Shown here: piece by piece, positions 1 through 9,487 of the stretch
How positions within the stretch are numbered: position 1 is the stretch's first letter
Layout: each line of letters opens with the position of its first letter
From: Streptococcus sp. oral taxon 431
GTDB taxonomy: Bacteria > Bacillota > Bacilli > Lactobacillales > Streptococcaceae
Direction: 5' to 3'
Assembly: GCF_023115445.1 (NCBI RefSeq)
Contig: NZ_JALDUI010000001.1
Coordinates: 124,001 to 188,000 of the forward strand
Length of the DNA stretch: 64,000 nucleotides
Position numbers and translations under genes: made by a program
The notes under the pieces: model-generated
What the model saw: only the letters and a program-made list of their open reading frames with translations
Database searches by the model: none
What the model was told of the DNA's origin: nothing

Positions 1-257
1 AACTTTTGGCTGAAAAATTGTATGAAATTTCAGCTGAGAATTTTGCTAAGAGAGTCCATGAGTTTTATTTGGATGCTATCATCTCAAACAATTTTGAAAA
101 AGAATTAACTCGTGATGAGCCGATGACACAACGGATTTTAAAGACAGTATTTTACTTGCCACAACAGGCAGTTTCAGTTCCAGTCAAAAGTTCTAAACGA
201 ATGTTAAAAGCATCCAAGAAACAGTTGAATGATTTGAGAGATTATTGGAATGACTAA
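1..257 (+). CDS. C-terminal part of a conserved hypothetical protein (cut by window start)
   Basis: The reading frame is already open at the first bases, so the gene begins upstream and only about 84 C-terminal codons are visible. The TTG at 6 has no visible ribosome binding site and is probably internal. The visible part is soluble-looking, charged and helical, and ends in a Lys-rich stretch. It is followed after 26 bases by the PspC-like gene and then by a small membrane protein, so the three probably form one operon ending at the terminator near 690. I do not recognise the family and give no function. Confidence 0.6.
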   Translation, partial: LLAEKLYEISAENFAKRVHEFYLDAIISNNFEKELTRDEPMTQRILKTVFYLPQQAVSVPVKSSKRMLKASKKQLNDLRDYWND

Positions 258-283
258 GGTCTTCGAAGAAAGGAAATGAAGAA

Positions 284-475
284 ATGAAAAAGAAATTTAT
301 GAGAAGTAGTCGAGATCAAAAAATCGGTGGAGTATGCGCTGGTTTAGCTAATTATTTTGATATTGATCCGACAATCGTACGTGTGATCTGGGGAGTTCTA
401 GCTTTTTGTTATGGTAGTGGACTGATTGCTTACTTAATTTTATGGGCAATTGCTCCAGTTTCGGAAGAATATTAA
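284..475 (+). CDS. PspC domain small membrane protein
   Basis: This 63-residue protein is essentially one PspC domain. A basic N-terminus leads into the typical Gly-Gly-Val-Cys-Ala-Gly-Leu-Ala turn (about residues 15-22) and 'YFDIDPTIVRVIW', followed by one hydrophobic segment (about residues 38-57). PspC domains occur in envelope stress proteins such as phage-shock protein C and in many short Gram-positive membrane proteins. A purine-rich AAAGGAAATGAAG before the ATG serves as ribosome binding site. Its exact role is unknown; a part in membrane or envelope stress sensing is inference from the family. Confidence 0.85.
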   Translation: MKKKFMRSSRDQKIGGVCAGLANYFDIDPTIVRVIWGVLAFCYGSGLIAYLILWAIAPVSEEY

Positions 476-505
476 AAATAGGGAATTATAGAAAAGGAGA
501 AAATA

Positions 506-640
506 ATGGCATTTGGTGATAATGGAAAACGTAAAAAAACATTTTTTGAGAAATTGACACTATTCGTCGTTTTGATTATGTTGTTTGTAACCTTAGCAGG
601 TATCTTTGCTACGGCCATTGGTGTATTTAGCAGATTCTAA
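506..640 (+). CDS. DUF4044-type small membrane protein
   Basis: This short gene encodes 44 residues, preceded by AAAAGGAGA with good spacing. A charged N-terminus (residues 1-16, Lys/Arg-rich) precedes a single membrane helix (about residues 18-40) ending in Gly-Val-Phe-Ser-Arg-Phe. As I recall, a protein of this size and pattern lies just upstream of obgE in many streptococci and is annotated DUF4044. Function is unknown. It is probably co-transcribed with the PspC gene, and a terminator follows at 678-700. Confidence 0.8.
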   Translation: MAFGDNGKRKKTFFEKLTLFVVLIMLFVTLAGIFATAIGVFSRF

Positions 641-677
641 GAAGCTAGAATTTCTAGCAAGTAGTAATAGTTGGTGA

Positions 678-700
678 CTGGGATTTCCCAGCCCTTTTTA
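678..700 (+). terminator. Rho-independent terminator before obgE
   Basis: CTGGG/CCCAG stem with an ATTT loop (678-691), followed by CCC and a T run. It separates the small-protein operon from obgE. The stem is short (5 bp), so some read-through into obgE is possible. Confidence 0.6.
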
Positions 701-715
701 AAGTGAGAAAAGAAT

Positions 716-2026
716 ATGAGTATGTTTTTAGATACAGCCAAGATTAAGGTCAAGGCTGGAAATGGTGGCGATGGCATGGTTGCCTTTCGCCGTGAAAAAT
801 ACGTCCCTAATGGCGGTCCATGGGGAGGTGATGGAGGTCGTGGAGGTAACGTTGTCTTTGTTGTAGATGAAGGTTTACGTACCCTGATGGACTTCCGTTA
901 CAATCGTCATTTTAAAGCCCAATCGGGTGAAAAAGGGATGACCAAAGGAATGCACGGACGCGGTGCAGAAGACTTGATTGTTCGTGTACCTCAAGGGACA
1001 ACTGTGCGTGATGCTGAGACTGGAAAAGTCATCACTGACTTGATTGAGCACGGCCAAGAGTTTATCGTTGCTCACGGTGGTCGAGGTGGTCGTGGAAATA
1101 TCCGTTTTGCAACACCCAAAAATCCTGCTCCAGAGATCTCTGAGAATGGAGAACCTGGTCAGGAGCGCGAATTACAGTTAGAACTTAAAATTCTTGCTGA
1201 TGTTGGTTTGGTTGGATTCCCTTCAGTTGGAAAATCAACTCTGCTCAGCGTAATTACCTCTGCAAAACCTAAAATTGGTGCCTACCACTTTACAACAATC
1301 GTTCCTAATCTGGGAATGGTCCGTACTCAATCAGGTGAGTCCTTTGCAGTGGCAGACCTTCCTGGTTTGATTGAAGGAGCAAGTCAAGGCGTGGGCTTGG
1401 GAACTCAATTCCTTCGCCATATTGAGCGTACTCGCGTTATCCTTCACATCATCGATATGTCAGCCAGTGAAGGTCGCGATCCTTACGAAGATTATCTAGC
1501 TATTAACAAAGAGTTGGAATCTTACAACCTTCGTCTGATGGAGCGTCCCCAAATCATTGTTGCTAATAAGATGGATATGCCAGAAAGCCAAGAGAATCTT
1601 GAAGAATTCAAGAAAAAATTAGCAGCTAACTATGATGAATTTGAGGATCTTCCAGCCATCTTCCCAATTTCAGGTTTGACCAAACAAGGTTTGGCAACTT
1701 TATTGGATGCAACAGCAGAGCTGCTTGATAAGACGCCAGAATTCCTTCTTTATGACGAGTCAGAAATGGAAGAAGAAGTTTATTATGGCTTTGACGAAGA
1801 AGAAAAACCATTTGAAATTAGTCGTGATGACGATGCAACTTGGGTACTTTCAGGTGAAAAACTCATTAAACTCTTTAACATGACTAACTTTGATCGTGAT
1901 GAGTCTGTCATGAAGTTTGCTCGTCAGTTGCGTGGTATGGGAGTTGATGAAGCTCTCCGTGCCCGTGGTGCCAAGGATGGAGATTTGGTTCGTATCGGTA
2001 AGTTTGAGTTTGAATTTGTGGACTAG
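716..2026 (+). CDS. obgE: GTPase ObgE/CgtA
   Basis: This 436-residue protein is a full-length Obg-family GTPase, acting in late assembly of the 50S ribosomal subunit and in growth control. The Gly-rich Obg fold spans about residues 1-160, with the [12 protein letters not shown] glycine helices. The G domain has the P-loop GFPSVGKS at 167-174, switch II DLPG and the NKMD base-recognition motif. The streptococcal OCT domain follows (about 345-436). The start [20 protein letters not shown] matches the family; GAGAAAAGAA precedes it. A 54-codon gene follows after 9 bases and probably shares its transcript. Confidence 0.97.
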   Translation: MSMFLDTAKIKVKAGNGGDGMVAFRREKYVPNGGPWGGDGGRGGNVVFVVDEGLRTLMDFRYNRHFKAQSGEKGMTKGMHGRGAEDLIVRVPQGTTVRDAETGKVITDLIEHGQEFIVAHGGRGGRGNIRFATPKNPAPEISENGEPGQERELQLELKILADVGLVGFPSVGKSTLLSVITSAKPKIGAYHFTTIVPNLGMVRTQSGESFAVADLPGLIEGASQGVGLGTQFLRHIERTRVILHIIDMSASEGRDPYEDYLAINKELESYNLRLMERPQIIVANKMDMPESQENLEEFKKKLAANYDEFEDLPAIFPISGLTKQGLATLLDATAELLDKTPEFLLYDESEMEEEVYYGFDEEEKPFEISRDDDATWVLSGEKLIKLFNMTNFDRDESVMKFARQLRGMGVDEALRARGAKDGDLVRIGKFEFEFVD

Positions 2027-2035
2027 GAGATAGCT

Positions 2036-2200
2036 ATGGGAGATAAACCAATATCTTTCCGTGATGCTGATGGAAATTTTGTTTCTGCAGCAGATGTCTG
2101 GAATGAGAAGAAGTTAGAAGAACTGTTTAATCGTCTCAATCCAAATAGAGCTTTGAGACTTGCAAGAACTAAAAAGCAAGCTGAAAATAGCAAATCATAA
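2036..2200 (+). CDS. Small conserved hypothetical protein downstream of obgE
   Basis: A 54-codon gene starts 9 bases after obgE, with TAGGAGATAGCT as ribosome binding site overlapping the obgE stop. The product is soluble, with an acidic N-terminal half containing 'FRDADGNFVSAADVWNEKK' and a basic C-terminal half ending in RLARTKKQAENSKS. It has no membrane segment or cysteine. I recall a short hypothetical gene at this position in other streptococci, but know no function for it. Tight coupling to obgE suggests a translation or ribosome-linked role, which is only inference. Confidence 0.75.
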   Translation: MGDKPISFRDADGNFVSAADVWNEKKLEELFNRLNPNRALRLARTKKQAENSKS

Positions 2201-2205
2201 AATTA

Positions 2206-2234
2206 ACCCGTGATGATAGCCATCACGGGTTTTT
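2206..2234. terminator. Terminator between the convergent obgE and argR-type operons
   Basis: Perfect 10-bp stem ACCCGTGATG/CATCACGGGT (2206-2215 with 2221-2230), 5-base loop, T run on + at 2230-2234. On the minus strand the hairpin is followed by TTAATTTTA, so it can also end the argR-type transcript. Confidence 0.9.
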
Positions 2235-2235
2235 G

Positions 2236-2706
2236 TTACCGATCAAAAAATAGAGGTGGTGCAAATTGTTTGAGGCGTTCAAAGCAAGATTGAGCTTGTT
2301 CCTTATCCTCGCAGATAACCAAACAGACATCATTTCCACAGATAGTAGCCACTATTTCAGGGAAGTTTAGGGCGTCCAAGATAGATCCGAAGGATTGTGC
2401 CAAACCTGGATAGGTTTTGATAACAACCTGGTGTTGGACGGGTTGCATCATGTAGAGTGCTTCCTCCATATAGACTTCTAGCCGTTTTTCCCACTTGGAT
2501 GTAGAGTCAGTGTTGATTGAATAATAGGAGTGTTCACCTTCACGAATCTTAGAAAGATTCATCAGGTTAATGTCTCTTGAAAGTGTTGCTTGTGTGACCT
2601 GTACTCCGTTTTCAATCAGTAGTTCTTGTAATTCAGTTTGGGTATGAATTTTTTGTTTAGTGATTAAGGCTCGGATGAGCTGGTGTCTTTGCTCGGCTTT
2701 GTTCAT
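2236..2706 (-). CDS. ArgR-family transcriptional regulator
   Basis: This 156-residue protein has the ArgR/AhrC layout: an N-terminal winged helix (about 1-75, with '[13 protein letters not shown]' and '[10 protein letters not shown]') and a C-terminal hexamerisation and arginine-binding domain (about 85-150). The usual GDDT-type arginine site reads GNDVCLV here, so one of the paired acidic residues is replaced and ligand binding may differ. S. pneumoniae has, as I recall, three ArgR-type genes, one next to pepX; this matches that third one rather than the canonical argR or ahrC. Its ribosome binding site AAAGGGAGG lies inside the pepX end, and the two genes overlap by 50 bases, so they are translationally linked. 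Confidence 0.88.
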   Translation of the reverse strand: MNKAEQRHQLIRALITKQKIHTQTELQELLIENGVQVTQATLSRDINLMNLSKIREGEHSYYSINTDSTSKWEKRLEVYMEEALYMMQPVQHQVVIKTYPGLAQSFGSILDALNFPEIVATICGNDVCLVICEDKEQAQSCFERLKQFAPPLFFDR

Positions 2707-4996
2707 CTACAGTTACCTCCCTTTGAAAAGGTATCTCAAGATTGGACTGTTCAAGGTCGACAGTCAAGTGATAGTCTGTATTGTCACGTACAGTAATCTC
2801 AAAGTCTGTTGTGTAAAGAACGAGACGTACTGTATCGCCTTCTTTTAGTTTGTAAATAGTTGGTTGGAGTTCAAATTGGAATTCCAACCATTCATCTGGC
2901 TTAATTTCTTCAATTTTCAATAAATCATGACGATTTTGAAGATTGAGATAGCCTTTGGTGATAACACGCTGTGCATTTGGGCTAAATGGTAGTTCGCAAA
3001 GGTTTTCCAGCATGTGGTAACGACCATTATCAATAGTACGAGCAGCCAAAACTCCTGGATATGGTTGTAGGTATTTCTTTTGACCAAGTTCGAGAAGTTG
3101 GGCAGATAGTAAGCCTTTATTGGTACTTGATTTGAGACGGAGGTTTAGTTTAACACGCCCATTGAGATGAAGGTCCTCTGTCACTGGCAGATCAATAGTT
3201 ACCTGATTGACTTTCCCTTGATAGAGTTCATTATTAAAGGTTTGATAGGTTTTTCCAAAACGTTCAAAGTCTGATTCTTGGTAATGATTTTCAATGACAG
3301 CTTCTTCAGTACCTAAAGAGAAAGTTTTATGGTCACTTTGATTTCCAAAATCTTCAAGAGTCATCCAGGTTTGAGGAGCAGTATTGTCTTGCCAAACGAC
3401 TCTTGGAAGTTGGTAGTCAGTTTCTTGGTCCAATAATTTCTGCGTCAAAAGAGCATTCATGGATTCACGGAAATCAATAGACTGCCAGTTGTTCATATAG
3501 ACATGGGCGCCGTTATGGTAAAAGAGATGTTTCTTAATACTGCTCGGAAGAGCATTGAACATTTGATAGACATGAAGTGGTTTTACATTCCAGTCTTGCG
3601 AACCGTGGGTAAAGACAACTTCAGCCTTAACTTTTTCAGCATTAAGAAGGTAATTTCTGTCATGCCAAAATTGGTTATAATCGCCAGTTTTACGGTCTAG
3701 ATTTTTCTTGAGTTCTTCTACAGAATCTTTATGAGCTTCGTTTCCGCGAATATAGTCACCAGCTAAGAGATTACGAGAATAAGTTAATTCATCTAATGAA
3801 TCGAAGTCCTCACCTGGATAGCCTCCAGGGCTTGTTACCAGACCATTTTCTCGATAATAGTTGTACCAAGAAGAAATACCTGCTTCAGCAATAATGACCT
3901 CTAAACCATCAACTCCTGTAGTAGCAAGACCATTAGACATTGTTCCTAGATAAGAAAGACCAGTAGTTGCAACTTTTCCATTTGACCAGTCAGCCTTGAC
4001 CTGACGTTTACGACTGTGGTCTGTGAAGGCACGACAACGACCATTGAGCCAATCAATGACATTTTTATAGGCTTCAACTTGTCGGTAATCTCCGTTGGTC
4101 ATTTGACCTTGAGAATCCTTGGTTCCAAGACCAGATACGTAGATATTGGCAAATCCCCTTGGAAGGAAGTAGTCATTAAGTGTGTAGCTGCTATTGATAT
4201 GAGTGAGTCTTTCTTCAGCTTCTGAAACAAGTTCAGCTTCTCCAACAGGTTCAACCAAGTCTAATGTTGGTTCTTCTAGCGAAATGTGATGTGGTTCCTT
4301 GACTTCTAGCTCAGCTTCCATTTTGTAAAGGGCTTTATCGCTTGCTTTATCATTGGTTCCTTGATGGTAAGGACTTGCCGTCATAACAGCTGGAATTTTG
4401 CCATGGTAAGATGGACGGATAATGTTCACCTTGATGAGATCAGGCAGTCCATCATTATCAGAATCAACACGACTTTCTACATAAACTACTTCACGAATAG
4501 CATTGTTTGCAGAGAAGGTTGCCAAGCTCTTGCCGTTAAAGTAGTGGTAATCATTGTTCTCAGGGATAAGACCATCGCTAACCAATTGATCGATCAAGGT
4601 ATTTCCTTTTTTAGTGCGTGTGTTAAGGAGTTGATAGAGATTGTCAATCAAATCTCCGTATACAATAGGGAATGCCGTTTCTTTGTGAAAAACAAGACCA
4701 TCTTCAAAGTCCGTTAAGTAGCTGAAACCAAGCAACTGAAAAGCAACAGTATAGAAAATTTCTGCAGTTAATTCACGATCAGAATTGAAGAAAGTGAGCA
4801 GATCAGTTTCTTTATCAACAGCTAAAGTTGAGAGGGGATAATCTGTATTTTTGTAATTGAAAAAACAAGTTCTAACAAAAGCTTCAAACAGTTCTTTCGC
4901 AGAATTTGATTGGTCTAGCTTGAATCCAAGGCTGGATAATTCCTGTAAAGCTTGTTGCTGGCTTACAGGATAGTAACTGAATTGATTAAAACGCAT
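2657..4996 (-). CDS. pepX: Xaa-Pro dipeptidyl-peptidase PepX
   Basis: This cytosolic serine peptidase removes N-terminal X-Pro dipeptides. It has the S15 family layout: an N-terminal helical domain, an alpha/beta-hydrolase core with nucleophile GLSYLGT (Ser348), '[10 protein letters not shown]' carrying the acid, 'HNGAHVYM' carrying the catalytic His, and a C-terminal jelly-roll. The start is backed by AAAGGAGG six bases before ATG. At 779 residues it is about 20 longer than the 757 I remember for S. pneumoniae. The extra tail after 'NLEIPF' runs through the ribosome binding site of the following regulator gene and into its coding region. The core is complete and should be active. Confidence 0.95.
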   Translation of the reverse strand: MRFNQFSYYPVSQQQALQELSSLGFKLDQSNSAKELFEAFVRTCFFNYKNTDYPLSTLAVDKETDLLTFFNSDRELTAEIFYTVAFQLLGFSYLTDFEDGLVFHKETAFPIVYGDLIDNLYQLLNTRTKKGNTLIDQLVSDGLIPENNDYHYFNGKSLATFSANNAIREVVYVESRVDSDNDGLPDLIKVNIIRPSYHGKIPAVMTASPYHQGTNDKASDKALYKMEAELEVKEPHHISLEEPTLDLVEPVGEAELVSEAEERLTHINSSYTLNDYFLPRGFANIYVSGLGTKDSQGQMTNGDYRQVEAYKNVIDWLNGRCRAFTDHSRKRQVKADWSNGKVATTGLSYLGTMSNGLATTGVDGLEVIIAEAGISSWYNYYRENGLVTSPGGYPGEDFDSLDELTYSRNLLAGDYIRGNEAHKDSVEELKKNLDRKTGDYNQFWHDRNYLLNAEKVKAEVVFTHGSQDWNVKPLHVYQMFNALPSSIKKHLFYHNGAHVYMNNWQSIDFRESMNALLTQKLLDQETDYQLPRVVWQDNTAPQTWMTLEDFGNQSDHKTFSLGTEEAVIENHYQESDFERFGKTYQTFNNELYQGKVNQVTIDLPVTEDLHLNGRVKLNLRLKSSTNKGLLSAQLLELGQKKYLQPYPGVLAARTIDNGRYHMLENLCELPFSPNAQRVITKGYLNLQNRHDLLKIEEIKPDEWLEFQFELQPTIYKLKEGDTVRLVLYTTDFEITVRDNTDYHLTVDLEQSNLEIPFQREVTVDEQSRAKTPAHPSLNH

Positions 4997-5026
4997 AGAT
5001 GCCTCCTTTGAAGAATCATTAAATTT

Positions 5027-5035
5027 ATTATATCA
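5027..5035 (-). promoter_or_regulatory. Extended -10 promoter of pepX
   Basis: On the minus strand TGATATAAT gives a perfect -10 (5027-5032) with the TGn extension. No good -35 is seen. It lies 30 bases before the pepX start. Confidence 0.6.
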
Positions 5036-5070
5036 AAAAATTAGGGAAAATGATAGAAAATACAAGTAAC

Positions 5071-5141
5071 TGTTATAATAAACTAAAAAGGATGACTTCG
5101 TGAAATGGAATATAAAAAGACAGATTCGAGGAATCTATTAA
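5071..5141 (+). other. Orphan + strand promoter with a 13-codon leader-like reading frame
   Basis: This is the notable content of the gene-free stretch 4997-5268. TGTTATAAT (5071-5079) is an extended -10 pointing right. AAAAAGGATGA follows and a GTG at 5100 opens a 13-codon frame (MKWNIKRQIRGIY) ending at 5141. A small hairpin AGATTC/GAATCT overlaps the end of that frame. No gene on + follows before the convergent DeoR-type gene. It may be a small RNA, a leader peptide left from a lost operon, or chance. Confidence 0.3.
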
Positions 5142-5211
5142 ATTAAAAATACAGAAATCATAGATTTGAAAAATAATTGAAATATTTTAGATTGCACGCT
5201 TAATATAAAAT

Positions 5212-5261
5212 AAAAAACTAGCCATGGAATTAGTAGTAGCTACTAAATTCTATGACTAGTT
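5212..5261 (-). terminator. Terminator of the DeoR-type gene
   Basis: Long imperfect inverted repeat (5216-5261; AACTAGTCATAGAATT on the minus strand with its partner) followed on minus by TTTTTTATTTTA. It starts eight bases after the stop codon. Confidence 0.85.
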
Positions 5262-5268
5262 GTAGAGT

Positions 5269-6036
5269 TTAAGGTTTTGACTTGATAATTTTAGTTTGTT
5301 TAGACAGTGATTGGAGTGTTTGGTCACTTAATTTTGAATCCGTTATAATGGTGTCGATATCTGAGATATTGTAAAATGTGAAGAAATCAAATTTATCAAA
5401 TTTGCTATGGTCAGCTAGGAGATATTTTTTGTTGGCGTTTTCAAGTGCTAATTTCTGCGCTTCACCTTCGTCTTCACTAAAAGTAGCGATAGCTTGATCC
5501 TTGATACCATTACAACTAACGAAGGCTTTTGAAAATTGCAAACTAGCGATATCTTGAAGAGTGAGAGTACCGACAAAAGCTCCTGTAATTGAACGATAAT
5601 TACCACCGATTAGAATGAGATCAGTTAGCTTACGCTCGTTTAGAATGAGAAATACAGGTAAACTATTAGTAACAACACGAATGTTATCGATAGAAAGCTC
5701 ACGCGCAAAGAACTCTAAGGTAGTACCTGGACCAATAAAAATAGTTTCTCTTTCTTCAACTAAGTGACTAGCAAAGCGAGCAATTTCTTGTTTTTCTGCT
5801 GTTTGTAGTCCTTGTTTTTCAACATTAGAACGCTCATTATTTAATAAGGAACCTGTTCGAAGTTTTTCGGCTCCACCATGAACACGAACCAGTAAATCTT
5901 TATCTGCCAACTCTTGTAAATATCGTCTAGCAGTCATATCTGAAATATCTAGGCGACTCATAATCTCTTTAACAGTGATCGTTCCTTTTGTATTAACAAT
6001 TTCTAAGATAGTATCTAATTTTTCTTGCTTAAGCAT
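5269..6036 (-). CDS. DeoR/GlpR-family sugar regulator (LacR-like)
   Basis: This 255-residue regulator has an N-terminal DeoR helix-turn-helix (about 1-57, 'DISDMTARRYLQELADKDL') and a C-terminal DeoRC sensor domain of the sugar-phosphate isomerase fold, with 'GPGTTLEFFA', 'VTNSLPV', 'LIGGNYR' and 'ADHSKFDK'. Such proteins repress sugar operons and release DNA on binding a phosphosugar. In S. pneumoniae I recall a lacR-type gene near nrdF next to a lactose PTS operon; no such operon is present here, so the target is not evident. GGAGGTGATCC precedes the ATG, and TGGTATTAT is a likely -10. Confidence 0.85.
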   Translation of the reverse strand: MLKQEKLDTILEIVNTKGTITVKEIMSRLDISDMTARRYLQELADKDLLVRVHGGAEKLRTGSLLNNERSNVEKQGLQTAEKQEIARFASHLVEERETIFIGPGTTLEFFARELSIDNIRVVTNSLPVFLILNERKLTDLILIGGNYRSITGAFVGTLTLQDIASLQFSKAFVSCNGIKDQAIATFSEDEGEAQKLALENANKKYLLADHSKFDKFDFFTFYNISDIDTIITDSKLSDQTLQSLSKQTKIIKSKP

Positions 6037-6117
6037 CGGATCACCTCCATATCTATTACTATAATACCATAAACTAGAAAATCAATCAATGTAAAGAACA
6101 AAAATAAACAAAAACAA

Positions 6118-6157
6118 AAAACATCTGAGTTTTTTAAACAAGTCAGATGTTTTTTTA
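6118..6157. terminator. Terminator after nrdF
   Basis: ACATCTGA (6121-6128) pairs with TCAGATGT (6143-6150). A T run follows on both strands (TTTTTTGTTTTTG on minus), so it ends nrdF and insulates the DeoR-type gene. Confidence 0.85.
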
Positions 6158-6167
6158 AAGTCTTGTA

Positions 6168-7130
6168 TTAATCTAGACCATAGTTATAGTCGTCATCTTG
6201 CATAGCTTCAACTTCACCAAGTAGGTAACCATTACCAACTTGAGAGAAGAAGTCGTGGTTTGATGTACCAGTTGAAATCCCGTTCATAACAATTGGGTTT
6301 ACATCGTCCGCTGAGTCCGGGAAGAGAGGGTCTTGTCCCAAGTTCATAAGGGCTTTATTTGCATTGTAGCGAAGGAAGGTTTTAACCTCTTCAGTCCATC
6401 CGACTTCGTCATAGAGGCTCTCTGTGTAGCCTTCTTCATTCTCATAAAGAGTATAGAGAAGGTCGTACATCCATTCTTTGAGTTTTTCTTGCTCATCTTC
6501 TGGCAATTCATTGAAACCAAGTTGGAATTTGTAGCCGATGTAGGTTCCGTGTACAGACTCGTCACGAATAATCAACTTGATGATCTCAGCTACGTTGGCC
6601 AACTTGTTGTTTCCAAGATAGTAGAGAGGAGTGAAGAAACCAGAGTAGAAGAGGAAGGTTTCAAGAAAAACACTAGCTACTTTCTTTTCAAGTGGCGTTC
6701 CGTTTAGGTAGATTTCATTAATAATTTCAGCTTTTTTCTGAAGATATGGATTGGTATTAGTCCATTCAAAAATTTCTTCAATTTCAGACTTGGTATTTAA
6801 GGTTGAGAAGATAGAAGAGTAAGACTTAGCATGAACAGATTCCATAAATTGGATATTGTTAAAAACAGCTTCCTCGTGAGGCGTACGAATATCAGCACGA
6901 AGGGCTTGAACACCAGTTTCTGATTGCATGGTATCCAAAAGGGTCAAACCTCCAAAAACTTTACCAACAAGGTCTTTTTCCTTGTTAGAAAGCTTTCTCC
7001 AGTCATCTAGGTCATTTGACAAGGGAATACGCGTATCGAGCCAGAATTGCTCAGTCAGCTTTTCCCAGGTTGATTTGTCGATGACATCTTCGATGGCATT
7101 CCAGTTAATAGCTTTGTAGTAAGTTTTCAT
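6168..7130 (-). CDS. nrdF: Class Ib ribonucleotide reductase beta subunit NrdF
   Basis: This 320-residue radical-generating subunit carries the dimetal-tyrosyl site that activates NrdE for making deoxyribonucleotides aerobically. Seen in the sequence are the ferritin-like helices with iron/manganese ligands in 'DTMQSETG', 'NIQFMESVHAKSY', 'ETFLFYSGF' and 'IIRDESVHGTYIGYKFQ'. Length fits class Ib. Its activator flavodoxin nrdI is not in this window. The gene is separated from nrdE by 173 bases with a hairpin at 7211-7230, and an AT-rich region with TGATAAAAT upstream may give it its own promoter. Confidence 0.97.
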   Translation of the reverse strand: MKTYYKAINWNAIEDVIDKSTWEKLTEQFWLDTRIPLSNDLDDWRKLSNKEKDLVGKVFGGLTLLDTMQSETGVQALRADIRTPHEEAVFNNIQFMESVHAKSYSSIFSTLNTKSEIEEIFEWTNTNPYLQKKAEIINEIYLNGTPLEKKVASVFLETFLFYSGFFTPLYYLGNNKLANVAEIIKLIIRDESVHGTYIGYKFQLGFNELPEDEQEKLKEWMYDLLYTLYENEEGYTESLYDEVGWTEEVKTFLRYNANKALMNLGQDPLFPDSADDVNPIVMNGISTGTSNHDFFSQVGNGYLLGEVEAMQDDDYNYGLD

Positions 7131-7204
7131 TTGAAATCTCTTTCTGTGTGTAGTAATACGATAACATAATCATTCTTATTTTATCATAATTCTATTCTAT
7201 AATC

Positions 7205-7230
7205 GAACAAAAAGTCGGAGGCCCGACTTT
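7205..7230 (-). terminator. Hairpin between nrdE and nrdF
   Basis: AAAGTCGG (7211-7218) pairs with CCGACTTT (7223-7230); on the minus strand TTTTTGTT follows. It looks like an intrinsic terminator or attenuator that lowers transcription from nrdE into nrdF. Confidence 0.7.
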
Positions 7231-7303
7231 TATGTTCTTACATGATTTTATCAGCAAAATACGTTAAATGGATTAAGTAAATGTAATTTTTTTGAGAGTT
7301 GAA

Positions 7304-9463
7304 TTAAATCACACAGCTCTCACATTGGTTAGCACCGACTTCTCCACCATCATCTGTAAAGGTACGGACGTAGTAGATAGACTTGATACCTTTGTTGAAG
7401 GCATAGTTACGAAGGATAGACAAGTCACGTGTCGTTTGTTTGTTTTCGTGCTTCCATTCGTAAAGGCCTGTTGGAATATCACTACGCATAAAGAGTGTGA
7501 GTGAAAGTCCTTGGTCCACGTGCTCAGTCGCAGCAGCATAAACATCAATTACCTTACGCATATCCATGTCATAAGCAGAAGTGTAGTAAGGAATTGTTTC
7601 TGTTGACAAACCAGCAGCAGGATAGTAGATCTTACCAATTTTCTTTTCTTGACGTTCTTCGATACGTTGCGTAATTGGGTGAATAGAGGCAGAAACATCG
7701 TTGATGTAGCTGATAGAACCATTTGGCGCTACAGCAAGGCGGTTTTGGTGGTAAAGACCATCTGCTTGAACCTTGTCGCGAAGTTCAGCCCAGTCAGCAG
7801 CACTTGGGATAAAGACATCTTTGAAAAGTTCTTTAACACGGTCTGATTTCGGAAGAAATTCTCCGGTCAAATACTTATCAAAGTAGCTTCCGTTAGCATA
7901 GTCTGATTTCTCAAAGTTGTGGAAGGTAACACCACGTTCACGTGCGATATTGTTTGACTCAACCAAGGTCCAGTAGTTCATAAGCATAAAGTAAATGCTT
8001 GTAAATTCAATGGACTCAGGCGATCCATATTCGATCAATTGTTGGGCAAGGTAGCTGTGAAGTCCCATGGCACCAAGACCAAAGGTATGAGCTTGACTAT
8101 TTCCGTGGTCGATAGTCGGTACAGCAACGATGTGTGAACTATCTGTTACGAAAGTAAGGGCACGAACCATAGCACGGATAGAACGACCAAAGTCAGGTGA
8201 CGTCATCATGTTGACTACGTTTGTTGAACCAAGGTTACATGAAACGTCAGTACCCATTTTAAGGAATTCTTGCGCATCGTTGATTAAGCTTGGTTCTTGG
8301 ACTTGAAGAATCTCTGAACACAAGTTACTCATGATAATCTTACCATCGACAGGATTTGCACGGTTAGCAGTATCGATGTTTACTACATAAGGATAGCCAG
8401 ATTCTTGTTGCAATTTAGAAATTTCAGTTTCCAAATCACGCGCTTTGATTTTTGTCTTACGGATGTTTGGATTTGCAACTAGCTCATCGTATTTTTCTGT
8501 GATATCGATGTAGTTAAATGGCACGCCGTATTCAAGCTCTACAGAGTAAGGACTGAAGAGGTACATTTCTTCATTTTTACGAGCCAATTCGTAGAATTTA
8601 TCTGGAACCACAACACCAAGTGAAAGAGTCTTGACACGCACTTTTTCATCGGCGTTTTCCTTCTTAGTTGAAAGGAAGGCGATGATATCTGGGTGAAAGA
8701 CATTGAGGTAAACAACCCCAGCACCTTGACGTTGACCGAGTTGGTTAGAGTAAGAGAAGCTGTCTTCGAAAAGCTTCATAACTGGTACGACACCAGAAGC
8801 AGCACCCTCATAGCCTTTAATAGGAGCTCCAGCTTCACGAAGGTTGCTGAGGGAAATTCCCACACCACCACCAATACGTGAAAGTTGAAGAGCAGAGTTG
8901 ATAGAACGTCCGATAGAGTTCATATCATCTGTTACCTGAATCAAGAAGCAAGATACCAATTCACCACGACGTGCACGACCTGCATTCAAGAAAGAAGGAG
9001 TAGCAGGTTGATAACGTTGGTGGATGATTTCATTAGCGATATCAATAGCAATCGCTTCATCACCATCCGCGAAGTAAAGGGCATTAAAGAAGACACGGTC
9101 TTCCATGCTTTCAAGATAGTACTCTCCGTCATTAGTTTTCAGAGCATACTGATTATAGAATTTATAGGCAGCCATGAAAGACTTAAATTGGAAGTTCTGA
9201 TCCTTGATAAATTGATGCAGTTCTTCCAAAAATTCTGGACGGTATTTCTTGATAAATGCTGTCTCAATGTAGTTATGCTCAATGAGGAAGTTGATTTTAT
9301 CCGTTATTGAGTCAAAAACCATTGTGTTAGGTACAACATTTTCTTTAAAGAAGGCTTCTAAAGCTTCCTTGTCTTTGTGAAGCATAATTTGTCCATTAAC
9401 AGGACGGTTAATTTCATTATTAAGACGGAAGTAAGTCACATCTTCAAGTTGTTTTAATCCCAT
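7304..9463 (-). CDS. nrdE: Class Ib ribonucleotide reductase alpha subunit NrdE
   Basis: This 719-residue catalytic subunit reduces ribonucleoside diphosphates. The barrel motifs include 'RIGGGVGISLSNLREAG', 'NLCSEI' (one redox Cys), 'LGSTNV', 'TFGLGAMGLHSYL' and the C-terminal 'NQCESCVI' whose CxxC pair is re-reduced by NrdH. The class I N-terminal ATP cone is absent, as expected for class Ib. The ATG follows AAAGGA. It lies between nrdH (68 bases upstream, with an attenuator-like hairpin) and nrdF. The two NrdR-box-like sites upstream of nrdH fit control by NrdR. Confidence 0.97.
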   Translation of the reverse strand: MGLKQLEDVTYFRLNNEINRPVNGQIMLHKDKEALEAFFKENVVPNTMVFDSITDKINFLIEHNYIETAFIKKYRPEFLEELHQFIKDQNFQFKSFMAAYKFYNQYALKTNDGEYYLESMEDRVFFNALYFADGDEAIAIDIANEIIHQRYQPATPSFLNAGRARRGELVSCFLIQVTDDMNSIGRSINSALQLSRIGGGVGISLSNLREAGAPIKGYEGAASGVVPVMKLFEDSFSYSNQLGQRQGAGVVYLNVFHPDIIAFLSTKKENADEKVRVKTLSLGVVVPDKFYELARKNEEMYLFSPYSVELEYGVPFNYIDITEKYDELVANPNIRKTKIKARDLETEISKLQQESGYPYVVNIDTANRANPVDGKIIMSNLCSEILQVQEPSLINDAQEFLKMGTDVSCNLGSTNVVNMMTSPDFGRSIRAMVRALTFVTDSSHIVAVPTIDHGNSQAHTFGLGAMGLHSYLAQQLIEYGSPESIEFTSIYFMLMNYWTLVESNNIARERGVTFHNFEKSDYANGSYFDKYLTGEFLPKSDRVKELFKDVFIPSAADWAELRDKVQADGLYHQNRLAVAPNGSISYINDVSASIHPITQRIEERQEKKIGKIYYPAAGLSTETIPYYTSAYDMDMRKVIDVYAAATEHVDQGLSLTLFMRSDIPTGLYEWKHENKQTTRDLSILRNYAFNKGIKSIYYVRTFTDDGGEVGANQCESCVI

Positions 9464-9487
9464 AAAAAATCCTTTATCTAATTACAA

